Positions 39,158 through 49,250 of a stretch of 64,000 nucleotides of DNA are shown here, piece by piece. Under the pieces are notes generated by a model, which had not been told where the DNA came from, made no database searches, and saw only the letters and a list, made by a program, of their open reading frames with translations. How positions within the stretch are numbered: the first letter of the stretch is position 1; the number at the start of each line of letters is the position of its first letter. Both the position numbers and the translations under genes were made by a program. Source of the stretch: Anabaena catenula FACHB-362 (GTDB taxonomy: Bacteria > Cyanobacteriota > Cyanobacteriia > Cyanobacteriales > Nostocaceae); contig NZ_JACJTQ010000008.1 of NCBI RefSeq assembly GCF_014698735.1, positions 62,001 to 126,000 on the forward strand. Direction: 5' to 3'.

Positions 39158-39367
39158 ATGAAAATTCGCAGTTTTACCGTGATAGTTTACAAAGAAGATA
39201 ATATGTATATAGCTGAATGTCCAGAAGTTGGCACTGTAGATCAAGGGGAAACAATCGAACAAGCAATAGCAGGTTTAAAAGAAGCAACGCGACTCTATTT
39301 AGAAGAATTTCCTTTACCTGAAACATCTCCTAGATATGTAACTAGCATTGAGGTTAGTTATGCCTAA
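39158..39367 (+). CDS. hicB: HicB-family antitoxin
   Basis: The 69-residue protein has the HicB partial RNase H-like fold: FTVIVYKEDNMYIAECPEVGTVDQGETIEQAIAGL is read at its start, the typical pattern of the family. It has no C-terminal DNA-binding extension. It should bind and neutralise HicA, an mRNA interferase. The hicA start codon overlaps its end (39360 against 39367), but hicA is frameshifted, so this may now be an orphan antitoxin. Confidence 0.9.
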   Translation: MKIRSFTVIVYKEDNMYIAECPEVGTVDQGETIEQAIAGLKEATRLYLEEFPLPETSPRYVTSIEVSYA

Positions 39368-39586
39368 ATTACCACGAATTTCTAGTAAAGAGGCAATTCG
39401 GGCATTGGAACGTTTAGGATTTTACCAAGTTAGACAAACTGGTAGTCATGTTGTGATGAAAAACAAACCCTAGATGTAGAAATTGGTTGTGTTGTTCCAG
39501 TGCATCAAGAACTAAAGGTAGGTACATTAAGCGGTATTCTCAAACAAGCACAAGTTACTCCTGAAGAATTTATAGAAAACCTATAA
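39360..39586 (+). pseudogene. hicA: HicA toxin gene interrupted by a 1-base frameshift
   Basis: From ATG 39360 the frame reads MPKLPRISSKEAIRALERLGF and RQTGSHVVMKNKP, then stops at 39471-39473. The catalytic His lies in GSHVV. In another frame the rest follows: TLDVEIGCVVPVHQELKVGTL, then ILKQAQVTPEEF, ending at 39586. Adding one A to the run AAAAA at about 39458 restores MKKQTLDVEIG and a full HicA of about 75 residues. This is a loss-of-toxin mutation, a sequencing error in a homopolymer, or slippage. Confidence 0.85.
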
Positions 39587-39669
39587 TTATAATCATGAAA
39601 ATAAAGTAGGAGTAAAGCGCATTGCTAAACCCCTACAACCTAAATTCCTTATGTATGTTTAATGATGAC

Positions 39670-40734
39670 TCAATAAGGATCTGAGTCAAACCTTCCCCGC
39701 TTCACACTCCTGAGATAATAACCGGTTGACGGTAATTTATTTAAATCGAATGTCTCACCTCTGGGAACCCTCCAAATTTTATAATCGGAATAGGTGAGAG
39801 GACTTCCAGGTTGACAGACTTCTGGTGGATGATCTCCTAAGACAAAATACGCTGCACCTCTCCCCATAACTTTCGCAATACCGTATTTATCCACCAGTAA
39901 AGATGTTTCTTCACTAATGGCTATACCTAATGCAGTTGCAGATACACCATCTTGAATTTGACGGGCAATAAAAACCATAATTCGACCCATTCTTTTCCGT
40001 TCATCAAAGTGGGTATCGATGATGGTTTTCCGCAAATACTTCCATTGGAAAAAGTTGTAGGAAAATGTAATATGACCATAGGGATCATCGAGTGCTTCCT
40101 TAGTTTCAATACTATCTTCACAAGCGCAAGAATCATAAACAAATTCACTTTGAATCATTGCACCTGCACTTGTGCCACCAATAGCACCACCTTTATCGTA
40201 AACTGATTTGACAGCAACTTCTAATTTTGTATTTTTCCAGTTGCGAATATATTCACATTGATCCCCACCAGCAAAGAAAATTACACCAGCATTTCTGACT
40301 TTATCAAAAATATCCGTTCGGTTCGCTTCTTGTCTGTTACTAATAATTAAAGTTTCAACATAATTTACCCCTCTCATGCGATAAATTAGCTGATTGTAAT
40401 CATCGTCACCAGCAGCGCGAATTACTAAAACATTTACTTTCGTGTCAGAGTTAGAACCTCCCCTAACACTGTTAATCATCCACTGGATAGCGTCATCGAC
40501 ATCATTACCACCCCCACCCAAATTATGCACAGGGCCGGCTAAAAGGGGCAATTTATAACCAGTTTTAGCTGAGGGAGGACGGACATCGGTAGTGATATCT
40601 CGAAAATAGCGCTTCAAGTTTGCTGTCAGACGGTCTATAATGCGGTTTACCATCCTCAACAGCGTAGTTCTTGCATTCTTCAAACGCTTTGCCATATTTG
40701 GGAATGCTCTTGTCATACTCATCTTTTGGCGCAA
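39670..40734 (-). CDS. Cyanophycinase-like S51 peptidase
   Basis: The 354-residue protein has the S51 features: VIFFAGGDQCEYI (152-164), the nucleophile Ser189 in GGTSAGAM, and the oxyanion region GGGGNDVDDA. Cyanophycinase (CphB) cleaves cyanophycin (multi-Arg-Asp) to beta-Asp-Arg dipeptides. This member is longer than CphB (about 270 residues) by an N-terminal basic extension of about 60 residues. It is not beside a cyanophycin synthetase. So it is a CphB-like paralogue or a related dipeptidase; the substrate is not certain. Downstream, a short gap leads to the convergent hicA end. Confidence 0.85.
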   Translation of the reverse strand: MRQKMSMTRAFPNMAKRLKNARTTLLRMVNRIIDRLTANLKRYFRDITTDVRPPSAKTGYKLPLLAGPVHNLGGGGNDVDDAIQWMINSVRGGSNSDTKVNVLVIRAAGDDDYNQLIYRMRGVNYVETLIISNRQEANRTDIFDKVRNAGVIFFAGGDQCEYIRNWKNTKLEVAVKSVYDKGGAIGGTSAGAMIQSEFVYDSCACEDSIETKEALDDPYGHITFSYNFFQWKYLRKTIIDTHFDERKRMGRIMVFIARQIQDGVSATALGIAISEETSLLVDKYGIAKVMGRGAAYFVLGDHPPEVCQPGSPLTYSDYKIWRVPRGETFDLNKLPSTGYYLRSVKRGRFDSDPY

Positions 40735-40880
40735 ACAGCAATTATTGCTAACTCTCTCATCAGAAAGGGTAAAATTCCCAGCGTACAGGCTTTGTAGTGT
40801 TTTTTTGCGCTAAAAAATGCAGAGTAATTATTAATTCTCTGTGCTACTCTGGGAAAACCTAACTTTTCCTTGGTGTTTAA

Positions 40881-42089
40881 CTACCAATCACTTTGCGATG
40901 CCTGTGGAGGGCGTAGCGATCGCTCTCTTACCACTCTCTCATAAACCACTGCTGTTTGTTTAGCTAATTTCGGCCAACTAAAACGTCGTTCTAAATCTTC
41001 ATAAGCGTTATCCACTAACCATTGTCCATAACCTGGATTTTTCAGAACTTCCAAAATTCCCCAAGCGAGGGAATCGGAGTTGTTAACGCAAGTGGTAATT
41101 CCCGTTTTTGTATGTTGCACTACTTCAGGAAAACCACCTATATCTGAAACTACTACCGGTACTCTAGAAGCAAAACTTTCTAACGCAACAATACCAAAGG
41201 GTTCATAAAGACTAGGAAAAACTGCACAGTCAGCAATGGTTTGAAATTTATCTAAGTAATCATCAGATAGAAAACCTGTAAAATAGCATTTGTCCCAAAT
41301 TCCTAAATCCCAAGCTTGGCTTTTTAGATGGTCGGTATTACCACCACCAACTATCACAAATTTAACATAACCTCCCATTTCCCAAAGTACCTTGGGAGCA
41401 GCATTAAGTAATACTGGTACACCCTTTTCATAGGTCATGCGACCCAGGTAATAAACGATTTTTTCATGATCATCAGCAAATTGGCGGCGGAAATCTTGAG
41501 CATGAAAATCTGCGTGGTGCTGTTTCTTTTCAGGTCGAATACCGTTATAAATAACATCAATTTTGTTGCCAGGACTATGTAGCACTCTTCCTACTTCCCC
41601 ACGCATATATTCAGTACAAACGATAATGCGCCAAGCGTTATAAGCTAAGGAATTTTCTTTATCGCTAATGTAGCGTTGAGTTTCATTGTGAATCCCATTA
41701 TAGCGTCCGTATTCAGTCGCATGGATAGTAGCAATGAGGGGGATTTTAAAGGTATGCTTGAGAGCGATCGCTGCATCCCCAACTAACCAATCATGGGCAT
41801 GGATAATATCAAATCCCCCTTCCTCGATGATCAACTTACCACCGTGATGTCCCATACTTTCGTTGAGATTGACTACCCAGTGGAAAAAGTCGTTACTTGG
41901 GGAAACTGGTACGCGATGAACATGAATTCCTTCAACTATCTCATACAATGATGCTTGTCTAACTTCAGGTGTAATTAGGTGGATTTCATGCCCTAGCTTG
42001 ACGAGTTCTGGGTATAATTCTGCTACATGACGGGCAATTCCTCCTACTATCCTGGGCGGAAATTCCCAACTCAGTACTAGTATCTTCAT
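40881..42089 (-). CDS. GT4-family glycosyltransferase
   Basis: The 402-residue GT-B enzyme starts MKILVLSWEFPPRIVGGIARHV, as in starch-synthase-like GT4 proteins with the KxGG-type loop replaced by IVGG. DIIHAHDWL lies near 95, YLGRMTYEKGVPVLL near 215, and the nucleotide-sugar Glu motif PSLYEPFGIVALE near 295. It transfers a sugar from a nucleotide donor; donor and acceptor unknown. The last residues, RSLRPPQAS, are coded by a dispersed repeat (40897-40924), so the C-terminal tail has been extended by repeat DNA. Confidence 0.9.
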   Translation of the reverse strand: MKILVLSWEFPPRIVGGIARHVAELYPELVKLGHEIHLITPEVRQASLYEIVEGIHVHRVPVSPSNDFFHWVVNLNESMGHHGGKLIIEEGGFDIIHAHDWLVGDAAIALKHTFKIPLIATIHATEYGRYNGIHNETQRYISDKENSLAYNAWRIIVCTEYMRGEVGRVLHSPGNKIDVIYNGIRPEKKQHHADFHAQDFRRQFADDHEKIVYYLGRMTYEKGVPVLLNAAPKVLWEMGGYVKFVIVGGGNTDHLKSQAWDLGIWDKCYFTGFLSDDYLDKFQTIADCAVFPSLYEPFGIVALESFASRVPVVVSDIGGFPEVVQHTKTGITTCVNNSDSLAWGILEVLKNPGYGQWLVDNAYEDLERRFSWPKLAKQTAVVYERVVRERSLRPPQASQSDW

Positions 42090-42381
42090 TTACGCAACTC
42101 CCCGATGATTTACAAAACTTAAAAAAACTTTGAAAAACTATATTTATCTCAAAATACAAGTCTGGCAATTAGCATAAGGGTGGTTAATAAAATTTTGGAA
42201 TTTTTTAATGTTTTTTGATAAAGCTTATCAGAATTGTCAAACTTAGGGAACTATTTGAGATTTTAAAATACCCAAAGAGTGCAATTGTGCGGAGTGCAGT
42301 TCTGGAGGCAATCGCACTGCTCACTCCCAGAGGATAAACTAAATTATAGAAACCCAAACCGATACAAGTAGGCCGTTCATC

Positions 42382-43164
42382 ATGGTACAACAGGCTTTTT
42401 CAACTGAACTTGCTGCTGAACCCGATATCAGCCAGATTATTACTGAAGATGATACCCCAGTGGATAATTTTCTTTCTGAAAAACAACAGCGTCTATTAAC
42501 AGAAGTTTTATATAATGCTTGGCTGCCTCCCACAGAGTCACAAACCTTTATTGCAGCAGCCAATGTGGGAGTTTTTTATAATATCGGTTTACCCCCGCTT
42601 GTACCGGATGTTTTCCTCAGTTTAGATGTCACCATGCCGGAAAACTGGGGAGAGAAGAAGAACCGGAGTTATTTTAATTGGCAGTTTGGTAAAGCACCAG
42701 ATGTAGTGATAGAAATAGTTTCCAACCGCGAAGGAAATGAATTAGGTTCTAAATTAAAAGATTATGCTCGCATGGGTGTCTGGTATTACGCCATATTTGA
42801 TCCTTTGGGAATGTTGGGAGATCAGCTACTGCGTATTTATCAACTAGGAATTAGACAATATTTAGAAACGGATGATTTCTATTTTCCAGAAGTAGGTTTA
42901 GGTTTAACTTTGTGGGAAGGAGTATTTGAGGGAAAACAAGATATTTGGTTGCGTTGGTGCGACAAAGCCGGAAACATTTTACCCACAGGTACAGAAAGCG
43001 CACAACAAGCTCAACAGGAAGCTCAAACCGCAAAACAGGAAGCTCAAACCGCAAAACAGGAAGCTCAAACCGCAAAACAGGAAGCCGAACTAGCTCAACA
43101 ACGCACGGCACAACTAGAAGCGCAGTTAAGAGCTTTGGGAATAGAACCGCAAGGTAATTCGTAA
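42382..43164 (+). CDS. Uma2-family (DUF820) endonuclease-like protein with heptad tail
   Basis: The N-terminal 200 residues form the PD-(D/E)xK-like Uma2 fold, abundant in cyanobacteria: PPLVPDVFLSLDV (Asp), KAPDVVIEIVSNREGNE (Glu), LGSKLKDYARMGVWYYAIFDP. After 205 comes a coiled coil with QEAQTAK repeated three to four times, coded by a 21-base tandem repeat (43015-43085). The cellular role of the family is unknown. The start is chosen for its position after AT-rich leader; no strong SD is seen. A direct relative is not needed for this call; length 260 is usual for tailed members. Confidence 0.88.
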   Translation: MVQQAFSTELAAEPDISQIITEDDTPVDNFLSEKQQRLLTEVLYNAWLPPTESQTFIAAANVGVFYNIGLPPLVPDVFLSLDVTMPENWGEKKNRSYFNWQFGKAPDVVIEIVSNREGNELGSKLKDYARMGVWYYAIFDPLGMLGDQLLRIYQLGIRQYLETDDFYFPEVGLGLTLWEGVFEGKQDIWLRWCDKAGNILPTGTESAQQAQQEAQTAKQEAQTAKQEAQTAKQEAELAQQRTAQLEAQLRALGIEPQGNS

Positions 43165-43251
43165 TCAGGAAGAAAATCTCAGTTAGTCAGTTGGTTTGGG
43201 GATAGGTTAGAGGTTTTTCTTCCCTTTTCCCCTTGAACCAAAGACGTGATC

Positions 43252-45063
43252 CTAATTTTGATCTAAACGCAGTACAGCCATAAAAGCTTCCTGTGGTACA
43301 TCCACTGTACCTACTGCTTTCATCCGCTTTTTGCCCTTGGCTTGCTTCTGTAAGAGTTTCTTCTTCCGGCTAATATCACCACCGTAGCATTTAGCTAATA
43401 CGTCTTTCCGCATAGCCGGGATATGTTCACTAGCAATAACTTTACTGCCAATAGATGCTTGAATGGGGACTTTGAATTGATGACGGGGAATTAGTTCTTT
43501 GAGCTTTTCAGCCATTGCTCTGCCAACGTTGTAGGCTTTATCCCTATGAACAATCATCGCTAAAGAATCCACCGGATCACCATTAATCATGATATCCAAC
43601 TTCACCAAATGATTCTCACGGTAGCCAATGAGATGATATTCCATACTGGCGTAACCGCGCGATCGCGATTTCATTTGGTCAAAAAAGTCTGTGACTACTT
43701 CTGCCAAAGGTAACTCATAGGTGAGTGTAGTACGCCCTTGGGTGAGATATTTCATATCTTTGAAGATACCCCGGCGATTTTGCGATAACTCCATTAAAGA
43801 GCCAACATAAGTTTCCGGCGTAATCATTTCTACTTTGACATAGGGTTCTTCTATTTTTTCGCGTTCATTGGGAGAGGGTAAGCGGCTAGGATTATCAATG
43901 TACAGTTCCTCACCTTTGATGGTAATGACTTTGTAAACCACCGAAGGGGCTGTGATAATTAAATCTAGGTTATATTCACGCTCTAAGCGTTCCTGGACAA
44001 TTTCCATGTGCAGCAAGCCCAAGAACCCACACCGGAAGCCAAATCCCATTGCACTAGAAGTTTCCGGTTCGTAATGCAGGGCTGCATCGTTCAGTTCTAG
44101 CTTTTCTAAAGCTTCCCGTAAATCTTCAAATTGATCGGCATCAATGGGGAACATCCCACAAAAAACCATTGGGTTGGCTTCGGTGTAACCAGGTAAAGCT
44201 TCTGTGGCTTTGGCTTTAACTAGGGTAATGGTGTCTCCTACCCGTGCGTCAGCTACAGCCCTAATTGATGCGGCTAAATAGCCCACTTCTCCAGCGTGTA
44301 ATTCTTCAACTTGCTTTTGGGTGGGAGAAAGAACGCCTATCTCGTCAATATCGTATTCTTTCCCAGATGCCATCAAGTAAATGCGATCGCCCTTTCTGAC
44401 ACTACCATCCATCACCCGGAAGTAGACAATTACGCCTCGATAACTGTCATAGTAGCTATCAAAAATCAACGCCCGTAAGCGTTCACCAACTTTATCGGGT
44501 GCTGGTGGTACTCGCTCAACGATAGCCTCTAAAATTTCCGGAATCCCAATTCCTTCTTTAGCAGAAGCTAAAATTGCCCCACTGCAATCTAAACCGATAA
44601 TTTCTTCAATTTCACCAATTACCCTCTCAGGTTCCGCTCCTGGCAAATCAATTTTATTCAAAACTGGAATAATTTCTAGGTTATGTTCCAGAGCTAAATA
44701 CACATTTGCCAGTGTTTGAGCTTCTACACCTTGGGAGGCATCTACAACCAACAAAGCGCCTTCACAAGCTGCCAGACTTCTCGACACCTCATAAGAAAAG
44801 TCAACGTGTCCCGGTGTATCAATTAAGTTTAATACATACTGCTGACCGTCCTTAGCTGTATAATTCATCCGGGCAGCTTGCAGCTTAATTGTAATGCCGC
44901 GCTCCCGTTCCAAATCCATATTATCGAGAAACTGTTCCTTCATCTGTCGGTCTTCTACTGTCCCAGTGGCTTGTAGTAGGCGATCAGCGAGAGTGGATTT
45001 CCCGTGGTCAATGTGAGCAATAATACAAAAATTGCGAATGCGAACTGCGGGAACGTCAGTCAT
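43252..45063 (-). CDS. lepA: Elongation factor 4 (LepA)
   Basis: This 603-residue GTPase has all LepA marks: [15 protein letters not shown] (P-loop), [14 protein letters not shown] (switch I), [19 protein letters not shown] (G3), NKIDLPGA (G4), and the LepA-specific C-terminal domain ending [22 protein letters not shown]. It acts on the ribosome, promoting back-translocation or assembly under stress. Length matches the family. Its own unit; the upstream spacer carries a large heptamer array. Confidence 0.98.
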   Translation of the reverse strand: MTDVPAVRIRNFCIIAHIDHGKSTLADRLLQATGTVEDRQMKEQFLDNMDLERERGITIKLQAARMNYTAKDGQQYVLNLIDTPGHVDFSYEVSRSLAACEGALLVVDASQGVEAQTLANVYLALEHNLEIIPVLNKIDLPGAEPERVIGEIEEIIGLDCSGAILASAKEGIGIPEILEAIVERVPPAPDKVGERLRALIFDSYYDSYRGVIVYFRVMDGSVRKGDRIYLMASGKEYDIDEIGVLSPTQKQVEELHAGEVGYLAASIRAVADARVGDTITLVKAKATEALPGYTEANPMVFCGMFPIDADQFEDLREALEKLELNDAALHYEPETSSAMGFGFRCGFLGLLHMEIVQERLEREYNLDLIITAPSVVYKVITIKGEELYIDNPSRLPSPNEREKIEEPYVKVEMITPETYVGSLMELSQNRRGIFKDMKYLTQGRTTLTYELPLAEVVTDFFDQMKSRSRGYASMEYHLIGYRENHLVKLDIMINGDPVDSLAMIVHRDKAYNVGRAMAEKLKELIPRHQFKVPIQASIGSKVIASEHIPAMRKDVLAKCYGGDISRKKKLLQKQAKGKKRMKAVGTVDVPQEAFMAVLRLDQN

Positions 45064-45661
45064 ATACTATCTTTGCTTAAGCAGCAACCAAAGTGAAAGC
45101 TATTTACTTCATGTATTTTAATGCTTTCTTTGGTAATGAGTAATGGGTAATTGGTAATTGGTGATTGGTGATTGGTGATTGGTGATTGGTGATTGGTGAT
45201 TGGTGATTGGTGATTGGTGATTGGTGATTGGTGATTGGTGATTGGTGATTGGTGATTGGTCATTCCTCCCCATCTCCCCATCTCCCCATCTCCCCATCTC
45301 CCCATCCTCACAAGGGTAGGTGAATTTTTAAGGATATTATGAAACTCTATTGATAGGTGCTGGAATTCATTAACCAGGGGCTTACAATAAATATAAATTA
45401 AGTACACTTAGGGATAAAAGGTAATTACCAACGGTGATTGCCTGCAACTACTGATTTACTGACACAACTTCTAGAGAGGTGAGCTACTGTCTAGCGAGTT
45501 ATATGAAAATTGCGACTTAAAACCTGACGTTGTTATTTTGGTACTATTTCGGGTAACTATGTAACTGTACTTTTTAAATATTTGTCAGTGAAATAGCCTG
45601 AATCATGAATATAACTGCTTGACAAAGCTTTGGACAAAACCATTTCAGAGCATCTAAACCC
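45064..45661. repeat. 600-bp spacer with (ATTGGTG)n array, about 16 copies
   Basis: ATTGGTG/ATTGGTA heptamers fill 45150-45260, the longest array in the window. They are followed by CATCTCCC-type octamers at 45266-45305. The rest (45306-45661) has no gene and should hold promoters for lepA and for the small RHH gene. Any open frame across the array only reads a repeated heptapeptide and is not counted as a gene. Confidence 0.9.
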
Positions 45662-45898
45662 ATGAATATGCAAGAAAAACCTACCGATGCGGAAAACAAA
45701 CACCCCGATAAAGTAGAAATAGCCGTTCGTCTAGACTCCGAGTTAATAGAACAAATTCAGCATCTTACCAACGACCCAAGTAAAGTGATTGAGGTAGCTA
45801 TCCGCCAATGGTTACGGGGTGATGTACCTAGAGATGATGAGCTAACACGCACCCCTGTGCGGACACCAGTTCCTCCTCGCGGGGAATGGAACGATTGA
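45662..45898 (+). CDS. Ribbon-helix-helix (CopG/CcdA-like) small protein
   Basis: The 78-residue protein has an RHH pattern: KVEIAVRLDSELIEQIQHLTNDPSKVIEVAIRQWL is read from 18 to 52: one strand and two helices, as in antitoxin-type DNA-binding proteins. The N-terminus is acidic and the C-terminus Pro-rich (TPVRTPVPPRGEW). No toxin gene follows; a heptamer-like array begins 17 bases after the stop. So it is an orphan antitoxin or a small regulator. Confidence 0.75.
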   Translation: MNMQEKPTDAENKHPDKVEIAVRLDSELIEQIQHLTNDPSKVIEVAIRQWLRGDVPRDDELTRTPVRTPVPPRGEWND

Positions 45899-46215
45899 AA
45901 TTAGCGATCAATCACCAGAAGGCAGGAGGCAGGAGGCAGAAGGCAGGAGGCAGAAGGCAGGAGGCAGAAGGCAGAAGGCAGGGTGCAGGAGGTAATTATT
46001 TCTCCGCGTCCCCCCATATCTTTATCACCGCGTCACCGCGTCCCTCTATCTCCCCAATCCCCCTAATGATAAGAAATGTAAATTTTAAGGCGCTAGATTC
46101 CGGAAAAGTCAAAAATACACAATCGAAAATGTAAAAGCTGTAAAAGTTTATGCCAAAATTTAAGCAGCTTTAGTACAACTACGGTGGAAAGCAATTTGTC
46201 TATCCAACTCGATTA
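45899..46215. repeat. Degenerate heptamer array (CAGGAGG / CAGAAGG) and spacer
   Basis: From 45915 to 45990 the heptamers GGCAGGA and GGCAGAA alternate. CCGCGTCACCGCGTCCC-type strings follow. No gene is seen; the promoter of the sensor kinase should be in 46080-46215. Confidence 0.85.
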
Positions 46216-47979
46216 ATGACTATTACTGCAAATACCCAATTGCCGAATTTATTTTCTCAGAATCGGGAATCTATTCCCCGCACGACGAATGGCGCATTAC
46301 TAACTCTCGGCTCCGAGTTGGTATATACGCAAGATCGGACTGGGCGCTATTTGTCATTTGATTGGCAGCATAGCGAACTCCTAGATTTAAAGACTGAGAA
46401 AAGAGTTGAAGCGCTCAATGAGAGTGAAAACTTTACTCCGGTGGATAAAGTTGCTTATCTGGAACGATTACACCGGATTTTGACAAGCTTAGTACCGGAA
46501 AGGGTTCAGTGCTGGTTTAAATGCAGTCAGGAGTTATTAGAGTTGGAGTTGACAATCACTCCGATTATGCCGCGATTGGGTCAAACCGCGACTACAGTTT
46601 TGGTGATGGGTAGGTTGTTGCAAGCCACAGCCAAGGCTCAAGAAGTGAATCAGGCTTCTATTTCGCCTTCACAACAAGAACTGGCTTTGCCTTCGTCTAG
46701 CGTGCCACAGGCATCGCAGCAACACCAAAAATTATTAAATAAAATCACCAGAAATATCCGGAGGACACTGGATCTAGATGTTATTTGGCAGCAAACAGTT
46801 GACATTTTAGGAAAAGTACTCAAGCTAGAGCGTTGTATTATCTGTCCTTATCAACCTTCTAGCTCAAAAGTCCATGTAATTGCTGAGTATCACCAACCAG
46901 AGTTAGATCCCATGCTTGGCTCAGAAATAGATATATCTTCTGAGCCTGCTTTTATTCAGGCTTTGACTACTCTGGAACCGATGGTGATCGAGATGCCTGT
47001 ACAGATAAGTTCTCAGCCGCAAAAATTTTTGTTGGTTGCTACTTGTTATCAAGACCAAGCAAATGGGTTAGTTGCCTTAAGCTTAAACGATGAATGCTAC
47101 CTGTTAACAGAAACAGAACGAGAATTAACCAAAGAACTGGCAGATCAGCTGGGAACAGCGATCGCTCACGCTACTTTATATAAAGAACTAGAAGCAGCTA
47201 GGCAAAAGGCTGAAGAAGCCTCCCGCTTAAAAAGCGAATTTCTGGCGAATGTATCCCATGAAATTCGTACCCCCCTGAATGGAATGATCGGCTTTTTGAA
47301 GCTGATTTTAGAAGGGATGGCAGATGATCCTGAAGAACAAAATCAGTTTTTGACAGAAGCTCACCAATTATCACTACATCTGCTGAATATTCTCAATGAT
47401 ATTTTAGACATTGCCAAAATCGAAGCAGGCAAAATGGAGCTAGATTGCGCTCCAGTTAAGCTAAATGAGTTATTTAGTGATGTAGAAAGCTTTACGCGTC
47501 CCCAAGCGGAGATGAGAAACCTCAGCTTCCAGATGCAAATGCCTATCACCTCCGATGAAATCATCGTCCAAGGCAACTACCAAAGATTGTTACAAGTTAT
47601 GCTCAATTTGGTAGGGAATGCCATTAAATTTACTCACGAAGGTGGTGTGACGATTAGCGCTGATTTAGTCCTGAAAAAAAGCAAAGGCAAACTGCAACCA
47701 CAGGCATTACCTGGCATTGTCAAAGTACGAGTGGCAGATACTGGTATTGGTGTTTCCCTAGATAAGCAAGATAAACTGTTTCAATTATTTTCTCAGGTGG
47801 ATGGTTCCCGCACTCGTCATTACGGTGGCACAGGTTTAGGACTAACTATATCCCAAAAGCTCATAGAGGCAATGGGGGGTGAAGTCCATTTCTACAGTTT
47901 AGGTGAGGGACTTGGCTCAACTGTCACGTTCACAGTTCCACTTTATCAACAACCAGTGCTGTGTTCTTCTAGCGAATGA
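46216..47979 (+). CDS. GAF-domain sensor histidine kinase
   Basis: The 587-residue soluble kinase has a PAS-like N-terminus (about 30-140; LVYTQDRTGRYLSFDW), a GAF domain (about 180-325), HisKA with His348 (FLANVSHEIRTPLNGM), N box LNLVGNAIKFTHEGG, G1 VADTGIGV and G2 GGTGLGLTIS. GAF lacks the Cys-His bilin motif, so it is not a photoreceptor of the type at 21.5 kb. No receiver domain or neighbouring response regulator is present. The signal is unknown. The DUF3386 gene follows 66 bases later in the same direction. Confidence 0.93.
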   Translation: MTITANTQLPNLFSQNRESIPRTTNGALLTLGSELVYTQDRTGRYLSFDWQHSELLDLKTEKRVEALNESENFTPVDKVAYLERLHRILTSLVPERVQCWFKCSQELLELELTITPIMPRLGQTATTVLVMGRLLQATAKAQEVNQASISPSQQELALPSSSVPQASQQHQKLLNKITRNIRRTLDLDVIWQQTVDILGKVLKLERCIICPYQPSSSKVHVIAEYHQPELDPMLGSEIDISSEPAFIQALTTLEPMVIEMPVQISSQPQKFLLVATCYQDQANGLVALSLNDECYLLTETERELTKELADQLGTAIAHATLYKELEAARQKAEEASRLKSEFLANVSHEIRTPLNGMIGFLKLILEGMADDPEEQNQFLTEAHQLSLHLLNILNDILDIAKIEAGKMELDCAPVKLNELFSDVESFTRPQAEMRNLSFQMQMPITSDEIIVQGNYQRLLQVMLNLVGNAIKFTHEGGVTISADLVLKKSKGKLQPQALPGIVKVRVADTGIGVSLDKQDKLFQLFSQVDGSRTRHYGGTGLGLTISQKLIEAMGGEVHFYSLGEGLGSTVTFTVPLYQQPVLCSSSE

Positions 47980-48045
47980 TGAGATAGAAACTCCAAATTG
48001 AACCACCCAGACTAGACTAAATAAAAGTGAAGTCAAAGTGCTTGT

Positions 48046-48693
48046 ATGACAGTTCAGACAACCGCAGGCGTTTTATTCCAAACTGCTTACGAAAGTCGTT
48101 ACAGTTGGGACGATAACTTTCCTGGCTATAGTGCCGATGTACAACTGCTACAGGGAAGTGAAGTTTACACTGGCAAGATTCACATTAACCGCGACTTAGA
48201 TGTAGAAGTTACAGGCGTTGCAGATCAAGAAATAGAAGAAGGTATTTATATCCAGTTACAGGAAACAGTCACACGCTGCAAACGCTACAATTTTCAACAG
48301 TCTCACAGTCAGCATGAGTTTACATTGGGACAAACAGATGAAATAGGCTCTGTCACAGTTCTAGTCAAAGGTGAATCTATCGATTCCCAGTATAAAATCC
48401 GCGATCGCAAAATTTGTCAAGAAAATCGGGTTATGGGTCGCATGGCTTTGGTCATTGATACTTGGGACTATTTCGATACAGGTACTGGTTACATTGCTAG
48501 TCAATATGATGTAGTTTTTTGTAACTCCAAAACCAACGAAGTTAACAGTGTTCTCAAATTTACAGACACCTATCAAAAATTTGGCGACTATTACATCATG
48601 ACTAAACAGGTTGTAGAAGAGCATGAAAATGGTGTTAGTCAGGTCGCTGACTCCATTACTGAGTTCACATACTCTAATATCAAGCTGTTATAG
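48046..48693 (+). CDS. DUF3386 family protein
   Basis: The 215-residue protein matches the cyanobacterial DUF3386 pattern: FQTAYESRYSWDDNFPGY at the start, VDVEVTG-like and then RCKRYNFQQSHSQHEF, and near the end GDYYIMTKQVVEEHE. It is predicted soluble and mostly beta. Function unknown; it resembles lipid- or pigment-related beta-barrel proteins only in fold class. No signal peptide. Heptamer repeats follow the stop at once. Confidence 0.88.
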   Translation: MTVQTTAGVLFQTAYESRYSWDDNFPGYSADVQLLQGSEVYTGKIHINRDLDVEVTGVADQEIEEGIYIQLQETVTRCKRYNFQQSHSQHEFTLGQTDEIGSVTVLVKGESIDSQYKIRDRKICQENRVMGRMALVIDTWDYFDTGTGYIASQYDVVFCNSKTNEVNSVLKFTDTYQKFGDYYIMTKQVVEEHENGVSQVADSITEFTYSNIKLL

Positions 48694-49010
48694 CAGGTGA
48701 CAGGTAAACAGGTGACAGGTGACAGGTGACAGGTGACAGGTGACAGAGCTTAAAAGTCTTTTGGTGTCTAAGTTTTACCATTAGTTGATGTCCTAACCGC
48801 CTTGTACGTTGCCATAACTGACAACTGCTATAGAACCGGCAACAGTTTTGTTACAGGTCATTAAAAACAGATAACCCACAATATAGTGGCAATTGGGTCT
48901 AGGATCGATTTGAATCAGCAAAAGCCAAAAATTTTGGATATTTTGGGTAATGGGTAAAATTCCTAAAATCCAATTTCCACACCCATCGTTAACTTAACAG
49001 GTCTAAAACT
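48694..49010. repeat. (CAGGTGA)n array and spacer
   Basis: The array (48694-48746) starts at the first base after the DUF3386 stop and has one interrupted unit. The rest up to 49010 is gene-free and AT-rich, and should carry the cnfU promoter. Confidence 0.85.
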
Positions 49011-49250
49011 ATGGAAACTATGGAACTGACAACTGAAAACGTTGAAACTGTATTAGATGAAATGCGCCCTTATCTGATGTCTGATGGCGGTAATGTGGAA
49101 CTCGTTGAACTGGATGGCCCCATAGTAAAACTGCGGTTGCAAGGTGCTTGCGGTTCTTGTCCCAGTTCCGCAATGACTTTGAGAATGGGTATTGAACGCC
49201 GTCTCAAGGAAATGATTCCCGAAATTTCCGAAATCGAACAAGTTATCTAG
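49011..49250 (+). CDS. NifU C-terminal-domain Fe-S scaffold (CnfU/Nfu type)
   Basis: The 79-residue protein is a lone Nfu domain: [24 protein letters not shown], then the CxxC cluster site Cys47-Cys50 in [19 protein letters not shown] dimer assembles a cluster and passes it to apoproteins such as ferredoxin or PSI. CnfU-type proteins are the general scaffold in cyanobacteria and chloroplasts. A second methionine at residue 4 is a possible start. Confidence 0.95.
   Translation: METMELTTENVETVLDEMRPYLMSDGGNVELVELDGPIVKLRLQGACGSCPSSAMTLRMGIERRLKEMIPEISEIEQVI

Noticed and set aside
45150-45260. Possible CRISPR array
   Set aside because: The unit is seven bases with no spacers; no cas gene is present. 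The same holds for the other heptamer arrays.
45060-45407. Minus-strand frame reading NHQSPIT repeats
   Set aside because: It only translates the ATTGGTG heptamer array.
45886-46134. Plus-strand frame reading GRRQ repeats
   Set aside because: It only translates the CAGGAGG/CAGAAGG array after the RHH gene.
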